This document shows positions 22,390-32,100 of a DNA stretch of 64,000 nt, one piece after another (the first letter of the stretch is position 1; every line of letters starts with the position of its first letter). The notes beneath the pieces were generated by a model, which saw only the letters and a list, made by a program, of their open reading frames with translations, was not told the origin of the DNA and did not search any database. Source of the stretch: Bursaphelenchus xylophilus (Eukaryota > Nematoda > Chromadorea > Rhabditida > Aphelenchoididae); NCBI GenBank assembly GCA_904066235.2, contig CAJFCV020000005.1, positions 4,769,501 through 4,833,500 of the forward strand, in the 5' to 3' direction. The translations under genes were made by a program, and so were the position numbers.

Positions 22390-22926
22390 AGATTAAGATT
22401 GACTTGATATGTTTTGATGACGTTTTTTGTGCTTTCAGCAGTACCTGTTTGTCCATCGTGTCGTCTTGTTCTACTTTGTGGAGAGATACAAGAAGTATGA
22501 TCCCAATGATCCCCGCTATCTCAAATTCCCTGATGAATACAACAAGGCCGTGGCTTGATCTCTTTGTAGGATTATCATCAGTAAACTTGCTGTCAAGCTG
22601 AACTCGTTGTTTAATTCCCGTCTCTAATCGCATTGTGCAAAAAATATGACTGAAAAATACAGATGAAACTACGGTCGAAAACAACGTAACATTACGACAT
22701 TTTGTTGGATTATGCGCCATTCATGACACATTCTTCCCATTTTTTCAAAATGTTTGCAATTGAAAAAACATTGAAATTTCAAATTTCCAGAGATCGATTG
22801 GGGTTGTCAAATTGACTGTGGAATTTTATTCAAATTTTCTCCATAATTTTTTTAAACGAAACTTTGAAATGAGACTAATTCTGACTTTATTTGCATTCTC
22901 ATTTCCTTCTTCCGTCAAAATTGAAG

Positions 22927-24068
22927 ATGGTTACCTATCAAGTAAGTCTCCAGCTTCTCCATATTTGTTGCTTTCAGACCGATTCTCGAGGCAAACGTTC
23001 GACAAGAAAATTTTTCCGTTATGCGCTTCGGAGACGTCCCTGCATGGGGATGATTGTGATCTCTTCCATCATCATCCCCATCCTCCTCTTCTTGTGCATT
23101 TTCTTCTTCTTTTGGATCCGAAGTTCGTATCTGCATAATGAAATCTTTAGAAGGGATAAAGCCAGATTGAAGGCCCAAAGAGATGGTATTTCTTTTCATC
23201 ATTGTTCCTATGTTGAAACTGGGACATTCAATCAAGTAAGGAGGTTTTTCTACAAACTCTCCGATTACATTTATTTTACAATAATCGTAATTTCAGAGCT
23301 TTTGTCATTTGTATTGTGGATCTGCCGCTGAAGCCTGGAGGATCCATAGCCTACAGCAGGATAAATATGTGGACTCTTCTTGTCTGGACAAGTACGAACA
23401 TGTGAGTTACTTACAGGCTTTTTGAGGTGTGGAAAAAATTTGATTTGTTTTTGAAGTCGCATTATCAGTCTGTCGTGAAAAGAACGGAACATTTGTCTCC
23501 GCAGCAAAAATAAGTCAAATGTTGAATTAATTTTGATGCGACACTGTGGTTGTCACATATTTTCCCGACAGGCTGATAAAGAAGGTAACTGTGCAAAGTA
23601 AAGTTTTGTTCCTTTTAGTACATGTCGCGAAAATCGCCGCAGTTTTTTCCTGTCGGACTAGTATTACATAATATATGTACATCTGCTTTGCAGGTTTCTT
23701 GTCACGCCGGAAATCATTGTCTCCCAACTCCGGAATCCCTCGTTGGCTGTCGCGGAACGAATTGGGCTATAAGCGAGAACGAAGACGATGGTTTGGATTC
23801 TATCAGTCCCTTTGTTCAAGCCGTAACGGACGACGTTATCAGAAGTGCCACAAATTCAGTGGTCCTGGCCAATCAACTAATTGCCAAATGTCCCCAATGC
23901 ACCGCGCGAAGTGATTATTTCAAATTCAAAGAAGGAGGAGCATGCTTTCGGAAGATAGCGACCATCGAAGAAGGATGGCCGGCTCTGTGGCAATATTGTA
24001 CGAACTTGCAGCGCGGCAAGCGTGACGTTAATTGTGAACTTGTTATTAATGCAGGAAATAACCATTGA
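22927..24068 (+). CDS. Cys-rich type II membrane protein, 250 residues
   Basis: Four exons (22927-22941, 22978-23235, 23297-23401, 23694-24068) close in frame. A basic N-terminus (GKRSTRKFFRYALRRR) precedes one membrane segment at about residues 32-53 (MIVISSIIIPILLFLCIFFF), giving a type II orientation with the large C-terminal part outside. The outer domain has about twelve cysteines (for example SFCHLYCGS, VSCHAGNHC, KCPQC), suggesting a disulphide-bonded fold. I do not recognise the family. A related MITE end lies in the last intron. Confidence 0.75.
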
Positions 24069-25830
24069 TTGTAAATTCTCGGTGTTTATTTTTGCCCAGA
24101 ATAAAAACTATATCCAGAAAAGACAATTCTTTGTATAAATATCATGATTTGTGTATGGCCATAATGTAAACTTTTTGAAACGGTAGTTTTTTGACTTGAA
24201 AAAATATAGTACTACTTTTAGAGGTCACAGGTGGGGTGATGCCGGTGGAATGGAGATGTTCTCGAGTTGCAGTCTTCGGCAATTTTATTTTTCTACTCGT
24301 TTCTTTTTCACTACTGTAACGTTACAACTGTAATTGAGTAATTTTAAATTGCTTTTTTCACAAATAATCGATGGTGCTGATTTCAAATCATACCCAAAAC
24401 TCAATTTTGGGGATGATTTGAAAGCACGGTCGAACTCAGGGAGAGACCTGGTCGATGTGATTCCGATTCTTTGATGATTCGATGAACTGATTAGAACTAC
24501 AGATAATAGCTGAGGCGAGGCTTTATGAGGGGTATTGTCTATTTTAATTTAAAAAGATTTGGACGAGCTGAGAATCTTAATTTATGCCTTCTTGTCGCTT
24601 GCCATCTAAATTAACAACTGGAGGGTTCTGTTGTTAATTTAGAGGGGAGTATCAACCTTGCCAAAAAATCTTAATCTTTTTTTTGTTGTAGACGACTTTC
24701 AGTGTTAGAAATATCGAAATCAAGATTGCTATGTCTTTTTCGAAGAGACTTCTGATGTCGGGAATCCTTTTTACTTCCCTTACACTTTACCAGTTTCGTT
24801 CACGCCTATTAGCCCTACAAAATCCCCAGGACGCTCCTTGTCATCCCGACAACGCAATTCCAATCTTCTTCACGTCGTTCGAAGAGCGGAACCTTCTTCT
24901 TGTCCGTTTATCTCCGTCGATCTTATAATATTTGGGAGGCGAAACACACACGGCGCTTCGTACGTGATTGGGTTCCTCGATCGGTTTCCGTTACAACCCC
25001 CATTGTTCATTGTTTTGCAGCCGCTTTTCCACAAAAATTCCTGACCCTGACCTTATTATTGCATTCTTGACGCGCGTTTAATTAGCCTTAATTCAGCTAG
25101 ATCGAAATCAAAATTTGGATCGATTTTTTTTTGAAAGTGTTCACCAATTATGCGATCTTAATTTACGCAAACCGTTTTCGTTGCGAAAAACAGATGAAAA
25201 GCTTCAGATAAAGGTAAAGCCAAAATAAAAGTGGACGACGAAACAAAATTGGTAAACTTTCAATTTTTGGCGCTGTGGAATAGTCCTAAAATGACGTTTG
25301 TCGTATGTTATAGCCCAAATTCTCTCCATTCAAGGGGTTTCTCAAACCAATTCGTATCCGGAACCTTTGATTCCCCCGCTTTATCACGATCTTTCTTATT
25401 CCCGGATATCTCCCAAACGAAAGTAAAAGTTTGTAGTTAATGTAAACGACTCCAAAAATAAGACCCACAAACCTTTCGCCAAACTGGCGATCAAAATAAT
25501 TACTTTCCAATGTCTCTCCACTACCTGCCAAGTCTATTTTTCATTGTTTTGACGTCACTGTGCATTGTTTTAAACCTTTTTGGTAGTATTTCTGAGCCAT
25601 TAAGAAGCGATCCGTCAAAGTTTTTACTCAGAGAGCAGTTCAAAAGCCGCAGCGATCTTAGATCGTGGTATAAAACATTACAATTTAAAGATTTCCAAAG
25701 GTCATGTTTTTGCCATCATTTTGTCTGTTATTTTGCATTATTTTTTGTACTATTTCAGATGTTTTTCCATCCTAATCACATGCCTCTGAAGGTTTAAATT
25801 GAAATCTACTACTCCATTACCATTCCAGAT
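24069..25830. other. intergenic stretch without a supported gene
   Basis: About 1.8 kb. Short frames (24731-24928, 25510-25797) have hydrophobic stretches but no start context, splice signals or homology I can recognise. The last bases (CATTCCAG before 25829) form the acceptor for the first exon of the acyltransferase gene. Confidence 0.5.
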
Positions 25831-26970
25831 ATGGGCATGAAACTGGAATCAAGATGGGAACGTCGGCTGCAGACCGGGACCGTCATGAAGTACATGTTTA
25901 TCTTCCTGATCATGCCCTTCTTGTCTCTTGCCATCGTCGCTTATATCCTCTTGTATACCAGATTTTGGTGGACCATGGGCTTCTATTTTGTCTGGCTATA
26001 TTACGATTGGAATGTGGGTGAGACTGGAGGAAGACCAAGTAGTTGGTATAGGAGGTTGTTCATATGGAAAGCGATGGCCGATTACTTCCCAAACGAAGTT
26101 ATTCTCACTTCGAGAATACCAAAGGATCGTAACTACATTTTTGGGTGAGATTTTTTTTTTTTCGCATAGCAAACCCTCTAAATATCCTGTTACACAGTCA
26201 ATATTACAGTTGGCATCCGCATGGGATAATAACTGTCAGTGTTTTCAACAATTTCTGTACAAACGGGACTGGCCTGGATGAGAAAATGCCCGGGATTCAA
26301 CGATTTGTCGCCTCCCTCTCTTCCCAGTTTTATTATCCATTCCGGAGAGAACTCGTTACCGCTTTAGGTGTGATTGCTTCTTCCAAAGAAGCTCTAAGCG
26401 CGGTTCTTAGTCGCAAAGGAGGTGGAAATGCCGTTGGATTGGTGATTGGGGGAGCTGAAGAAGCCATGGAATCCCATCCGGATGTCTTTGCTTTAAACCT
26501 GAAGAACCGGAAAGGATTTGTGAAACTGGCTTTGCGTAATGGCGCATCCCTTGTTCCCACTTATACCTTCGGAGAGACGGCGGTATTCCATCAGGTAAGG
26601 GAACGGCAACACCTAAAATCAAGCACCTTGTAGTTGAATAACAAAAAAGGAACTCCTCTCCGAGATTATCAATCAATCTTTAAAAAGAAGGTAGGAGTCA
26701 GCCCCGTCCTCTTTTATGGCGCTGGAATGTTCAAAAATACCCTTGGAATGCTCCCGTTCAGAAGGAAAATGATCAGTATCAGTAAGCCCATCCTCATCCA
26801 CGCATCAATTTTTAGTTGGCTCTCCCATTCTGGTGAACAAAGTGGAAGATCCAAGCCAAGAACAGATCGATGCTCTTCATTCTGAATATATAGCTAAACT
26901 CACTCGACTTTTTGATGACCACAAACATCTTTATAACGTCCCCAAAGACAAGAAACTTCACATCTATTGA
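25831..26970 (+). CDS. DGAT2/MOGAT-family acyltransferase
   Basis: Endoplasmic reticulum enzyme that transfers an acyl group from acyl-CoA to diacylglycerol or monoacylglycerol, forming triglyceride. Four exons (25831-26144, 26210-26594, 26634-26781, 26816-26970) give 333 residues, the usual family length. Two hydrophobic segments near residues 24-55 form the membrane hairpin. The active-site motif reads FGWHPHGII (the family usually has YHPHG), followed downstream by the conserved GGAEEAMESHP, the NRKGFVKLALRNGASLVP block and YGAGMF. The start ATG follows a CATTCCAG acceptor. The 3' end is only 57 bases from the stop of the convergent TMEM126-like gene. Whether it is a DGAT2 or a MOGAT cannot be decided from sequence alone. 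Confidence 0.9.
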
Positions 26971-27027
26971 CTCAAACGGGTCCATCTCACTATACGGGTA
27001 ATAAACTTTATAATCCTAATCTAACAA

Positions 27028-28848
27028 TCAACTGGAAAAACGATCGGAACTGAAAAAGTTTTCAAGCATCTGACTAATTTTGCCTTTCCTTTCCCCTAGC
27101 TTTACAGTCTCATTGATTAGATCTGCATCGACTTCGAAGGAGTTGTAGATCCTGAAAGAAGAGAAATGAAATCATTTTAATAATCGTTTGACTCTTTAAT
27201 GAATTATTAACTTACTTCTCATTAGCCCAGGCATGCGCATAGATGGCGCCAGAAGCGAGCAATGTCTGGAGAATAATTAAAAGAGGAACTTTCGTCCGAA
27301 CATGTTTTGAATATTCAGTGATGACACAAAACGCTTCCAGGACATTCTTAACCAGGTACTTCTCTTCATTCTTCAACGTGTACAGCAGCTAAAACAAAAA
27401 GAAATGTAGCCACAATCCGGGCGATCCTATCTTTACGTGCTGCATATTTCGGTGGCTCACGTATGGATGATGATTTTTTTGGGTAGCTATGACGTAATAT
27501 TGTTAAAAGTTTAAAACCTTTATAAAAATTGGAGGTTTCGACCATGAGGAATCCAAAAATAAAGCCCAATTAAAACGACTGAGTTCTTGGGTGATACGAA
27601 CAATGTTATAAAGAAAATATGACGCGACGCGGTTAACGTTTAAAAAATAAAAGTAAAGTGAGATTCAATCAAGAAAAGACAATAGTACTTCTTTAAAAAA
27701 CAGTAAAAAACTTAAAAGGTGCAATTCAAAAACCGGATGTATCACTCAACATTCCTCATGGTTATAACCCCCAAATTTATTTTTTTTATTTTAACAATAT
27801 TACGTCATAGCTAGCATAATTACAATACTTCGTCACCGACCAATCTGCCCACCCGAAAAGTCCATAACCCAAACGCGGGCCACCCAAATATGCAACACCC
27901 AGCCGTGCACCACCCATAATCTCTCTACACTATTTTTTCTCTCAAGGCCACAAACCCCGAAGGAAAGGGAAAGCGAACCGAAAGAAAAAGACGCGTGATC
28001 TCGTGGTGTAGTGGTTATCACATCTGTCTAACACACAGAAGGCCGGCGGTTCGAGCCCGCCCGAGATCAAAAAATTTTTCTTTTGTAAAAATTCGAACAA
28101 TCGACCAATGGAAGGTATAAGGCCAAAAGCAGAGCAAGCATATTGACTAAAGAATCCCCTTTGTCATTTTTAAATACAAATACTAAAAAAATAATGCAAT
28201 AACTTACAATACTGTGACACAAGAAGGGTGTTGTAACTAGCGGCAAAAGTGTCCCAATTCCAACTGCAGTCATGACACCAGTGGGAAGAAGACAGCTGGT
28301 ACAAGGCTTATCTGATTCAATATACTTCGTGCGGATCAAAATTTCCCAAAATCCAAAAGTCATCATTGAACAGGCATAACAGAAAAATACCGATGGAACT
28401 TTGGGAGTTGTTTTTATTGTCTCTAGGAAGCCAGCTCTGGGATTGTTGAGGAACACACTGGCATTTATCCGATTCGCTGAAGAATATAAAGATTAGTAAC
28501 AAAACTAAAAAGAAGGTAAAAGTAAGCCATGAACATACCAATATAAAATCCCGTTATTCCGTTAAGAATGCACAGTGGATGTTGTGCGTACTGAATGGCA
28601 TACCTTTCTGTCCTAAACGGCCAATTCTTGCACAGAGATCTGAGATAAGTCTTCTGATCTAATGCCGACATCTCCTGAATCGTCTTCCATAATGATGTGT
28701 TCTTCGGGGAAAGGTCTGGCCTCCTAAAGAGAATAAGACAAAGAACATATCAACCTTACCCTTTATCGAAAACATTTATTTCAGGAACATTTGGGATCAC
28801 TGAAGATGTTTTCCACAGGGCCACTGGATCTGTTTCCTTCCATGACAT
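27028..28848 (-). CDS. TMEM126-like membrane protein
   Basis: Five exons (28848-28760, 28723-28539, 28476-28208, 27388-27216, 27151-27028) close in frame for 279 residues. Several hydrophobic segments are present (VPSVFFCYACSMMTFGFWEI, VMTAVGIGTLLPLVTTPFLC). The block DKPCTSCLLPTGVMTAVGIG, with its C-x2-C, and the later LLIILQTLLASG resemble vertebrate TMEM126A/B, mitochondrial inner-membrane proteins needed for complex I assembly. The similarity is distant and I judged it by eye. The 819-base third intron contains a tRNA-Val on the other strand. Confidence 0.55.
27997..28069 (+). tRNA. tRNA-Val (anticodon AAC)
   Basis: A 73-base sequence that folds completely. The acceptor stem GATCTCG pairs with CGAGATC, the D-arm has TGGTGTAGTGGTTATCA, the anticodon stem TCTGT/ACAGA encloses CTAACAC (anticodon AAC), and the T-arm is GGCGGTTCGAGCCCGCC. 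The discriminator base is A and CCA is not encoded, as expected in eukaryotes. A T-rich run (AATTTTTC) follows as a likely Pol III terminator. It lies in an intron of the minus-strand TMEM126-like gene. Confidence 0.95.
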
Positions 28849-29049
28849 CAGTACGATACGTTGGGAACGATAATAGAACCAGATAGAATTCAAGGGAAGT
28901 TGCTACTCCTTCCACAAATCTTTTTTTCTCTTCAAATTCGAGAAATTTTTTGTTTGAAACACAATGCCAAGAAATTGGAACGAAGCCAAAAACCCGCAAA
29001 AAAAAAAGAATTTAAATAATAATGGTGATCCAAAGCAATAAAAAGGGTC

Positions 29050-30340
29050 TATATTTTTCTCCCAGAATTAAAAATATTTTTCCCCAGAAAAGAGCATTAT
29101 AGAAAAACTCCTATTTTCTCCCAGAAAAAATATATTTTCTCCCAGAAAGAAAATATTTTTCCCCAGAAAAGAGAATTATGAAAAAAATGCTATTTTCTCC
29201 CAGAAAAGAAAATATTTTCTACCAGAAAACATGATTTTGTAAAAATAAAGCACGGAATTAGTAAAAATTGATGAATAAGTAACTTTACTAGTAAAATAAA
29301 TTAAGCAGTAGTGTAAAATATTATTTGTAGTAAGTTTTTGAGGAAATACTGGAAAGAGATGTAATCTTCGGTGCTGATTTCAAAAATGATGCTCATTTTT
29401 TGTGATTTTTACTTTTTTGTGGTCAAAGGGTGCATTGACAGCCTGTCTGTGTCGTCTTCTGCGTCAGGAAGAACATTCAGATTTACAATAAGAGAAACCC
29501 ATCCATATTTTCATTGGGAACAAAAGACATCCAAGAATAAACCATTAAAGAATTCATTCATGCATGCCTTTGTATAAATCATTATAATTCTTACTTGTTT
29601 TTAAACTCAATTAAGAAGTCGTCTAAAGTAATATCATCTGGAAGTTGAAAATCTAAAAAAAAATTAGAAAAACGTGGGATTTCCAGCTTTATTGCAAGTA
29701 GTAATGTAAAATACGATCCATGGGTCCCAAAGAAGTGCATAATATCGGATTCGAACTGACTGACATATTGACTTGTCGTGCTGAATTATACCTTTAGGAT
29801 ATCAACGTCTTCGACATCACTATCTTTTAGAAGGTAGTAATCTCTCATGTTTTATTCTTGAATATCTTTTTTTCCCGATGAAGATAAGGATGAATTTCTC
29901 TTATTGTAAATCTGAATGTTATTCCCGGCGCAGAAGGCGAAAAAGAAAGGCTGTCGATGTACACTTCAATGCACTCTTTGAGCACAAAAAAGTAAAAATC
30001 ACGAAAAATTAGAATCATTTACGAAATCAGCACCGTCGATTACATCTCTTTCCAGTATTTCCTCAAAAACTTACTACAAATAATATTTTACACTACTGCT
30101 TAATTTATTTTACTAGTAAAGTTACTTATTCATCAATTTTTACTAATTCCGTGCTTTATTTTTACAAAATCATGTTTTCTGGTTTCTGGGAGAAAATAGC
30201 ATTTTTTTCATAATTCTCTTTTCTGGGGAAAAATATTTTCTTTCTGGGAGAAAATATATTTTTTCTGGGAGAAAATAGGAGTTTTTCTATAATGCTCTTT
30301 TCTGGGGAAAAATATTTTTAATTCTGGGCGAAAATATTTT
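29050..30340. mobile_element. 1.3 kb palindromic foldback element
   Basis: The left arm (about 29050-29560) and right arm (about 29850-30340) are inverted copies of roughly 500 bases with scattered differences, around a spacer of about 290 bases. The outer parts of both arms hold degenerate tandem repeats built on TTTTCTCCCAGAAAA. There is no transposase. The 68-codon frame at 29371 lies in an arm and its mirror is broken, so it is not a gene. It sits between the TMEM126-like gene and a small membrane protein gene, close to the latter's polyadenylation signal. Confidence 0.85.
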
Positions 30341-30378
30341 TCCCCAATAAAAATACATTTATTCCCTAAAGGCGGTGT

Positions 30379-30774
30379 TTATAATTGTTCTACAGTCTTA
30401 TCGGGATCCCGCTGAATGGATTTGACGTGTTTCAACGTGTCTTCTTGTGATTTATTTGCGGCTTTCGGAGCCAGGAAGATTCTGAAAATAACTACATAAA
30501 GTGACTGTTCCCATGACGAATAAAAAATATATCCCGCCAATACTTACAGTTTGGACTCTGGTTCTGTTGCATTTTTAGGTTTGAGCTCTTCTTTTTCTAC
30601 TGGCAGCTCATCTTTCTTGACCTGGCTTACTAATCGGATCTTTTCTTTGCGGAATGAGCATTGCAAAAGACACCCCACACCGAGCTGAAATCAATAATGG
30701 ATCCTTTGTCCACTGGTTATGTCGCTTACCATTATCAGAATGTTGTATGTGATGAGAAGAGAGATTATATCCAT
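30379..30774 (-). CDS. small membrane-anchored protein, 94 residues
   Basis: Three exons (30774-30730, 30684-30548, 30481-30379) close in frame. The N-terminus is a hydrophobic anchor (MDIISLLITYNILIMLGVGC) followed by a Lys/Glu-rich soluble part ending RDPDKTVEQL. I chose the ATG at 30774 because it starts the anchor and follows a pyrimidine-rich CTCTTTGAAG. An in-frame ATG at 30837 would add 21 residues but lies only 39 bases from the stop of the upstream protease gene. Function is unknown. The tight spacing suggests a two-gene operon. Confidence 0.65.
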
Positions 30775-30876
30775 TATCTTCAAAGAGGACAACCGATGAC
30801 GGGACGATAAAAGAAAATGAGTTTGGAAAGCCGACATGAAAGTTTAATTTTAATTTTGAAGATCAAACCGAGTTTA

Positions 30877-32100
30877 CTAGACAGTATAACACACTCCCGT
30901 CAATTCACAGATATCTTCGAGATAATTGGAGATCCGCGTAAATCTGGCCAACTCATTTGGAGGGCATCCAACTGATCCGAAAGAAGTCACGCCCACCAGA
31001 GTGTACAGACCATGAGAATCTACTTGCTGAAGACCAGATCCCGAATCTCCATGGCAAGTTCTTTTCGAATTCCAATTCCCCGGGTCCAGAGATTTGGCGC
31101 ACAAATAATCCATGACTTTTGTGGGCATCTGATCCGACCATGGAGCGGAACAAGAGGGGTCGGATTGCATGGGGATCTCGCGGATCAAAGGGTCACTCTC
31201 GTAGTATACTGTAATTTTTTAATCAAATATGTCTCTTGAGTCGTATCATTACAATGTTTAACTCACTGCTAGTCCTTCCCCAACTGATTGCAGTCACCAC
31301 TGGCTGGACGGGCTGTCCTGGGAATGGAAGGCATATGGGTGAGGTGTAATTGTCGAATTCGATGGGCTCTTCCAATTCAATTATCGCCCAATCGTGACCT
31401 TCTTGACACAGCCCCATTGCAAATCCATGATCAATAGCGACCATTCGAATCTAAAAGCTTGATGGCTAGTGTAATATATGAAATGCTTATTTTAATACGA
31501 AATTTTCTTACTTTTGCTGTTTGAATTTTGCTAATACCACAAAGATTCTTGCTGCTCAATCTAGTTACTGCAGATCGAATACAATCATCGCCAAAGGCAA
31601 CTTTCTTGATCAGAACTTCACTTTCGTTTTTGTAACTGGTCACTCTGGAATGAAGTCAAAACAATTGATAATCCCATACCAACTTACAAACAAGGTCCAG
31701 GATGATCAACGTCAAATCGAAGGAATCCGTGGGCGGCAGTTATGATGTGATAAGGCGAGATTATAGCACCTCCCAGAGTATTTTTGTTCTGAAAGGGGTA
31801 TAAATACCTTATTTTCTATTGCTTGCCCTTAGAGTTATCGAAACAGCCCAAGGATACAATCGTCCTTGATTGTCCTTGACTTTATTTCCAGTCGATCTTC
31901 CACATTTGATGGCCAATTCTCTGCTCAACGACTCGTTTATTCTTCGTGTTTTGGCCTCTAAATTAATATCTCCTACCGTTTATGCAGATGTCTGTAATAA
32001 CATTGTCGAAATCTCCCTTACCTTCAGGGATTCTGGCAAAATAATTTTTAGCATTAATTCCCAAAAGAAGTAATAATAGTGATAAAATTACTTTCACCAT
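30877..32100 (-). CDS. secreted trypsin-like serine protease (S1)
   Basis: Endopeptidase of the chymotrypsin fold, secreted. Six exons (32100-32022, 31957-31827, 31788-31688, 31644-31512, 31450-31267, 31208-30877) encode 319 residues with a signal peptide (MVKVILSLLLLLLGINA). The catalytic triad is visible: His90 in IITAAHG, Asp168 in GHDWAIIEL, Ser265 in CHGDSGSGL. The last Gly of GDSGG is replaced by Ser, as in many worm members. After signal cleavage there is no clear R-IVGG activation site, so activation may be unusual. The second intron appears to use a GC donor (AGG then GCAAGC); reading through instead meets a stop. Substrate specificity cannot be told. Confidence 0.88.

Larger units (their letters stand above)
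21595..22558 (+). pseudogene. protein tyrosine phosphatase, catalytic C-terminal half only
   Basis: Two exon-like pieces, 21595-21779 and 22439-22558, join in phase. The first has the P-loop signature (HCFAGIGRTGS, the HCx5R motif with catalytic Cys and Arg) and the Q-loop region begins with SIQNEV. The second continues QYLFVHRVVLFYFVERYKKY to a stop. The expected N-terminal half (phosphotyrosine-recognition and WPD loops) is missing. The 5' end lies only about 140 bases from the start of a divergent gene, and the sequence between has no clean frame leading in. I read this as a truncated copy. It could still be expressed from an exon I cannot see. The 659-base intron is mostly a foldback element. 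Confidence 0.65.

Noticed and set aside
24731..25797. Short hydrophobic plus-strand frames upstream of the acyltransferase
   Set aside because: The acyltransferase has its own acceptor and ATG at 25831, and the upstream frames do not join it.
29371..29577. 68-codon frame in the palindrome
   Set aside because: Lies within a foldback arm; its mirror copy is broken and there is no recognisable protein.
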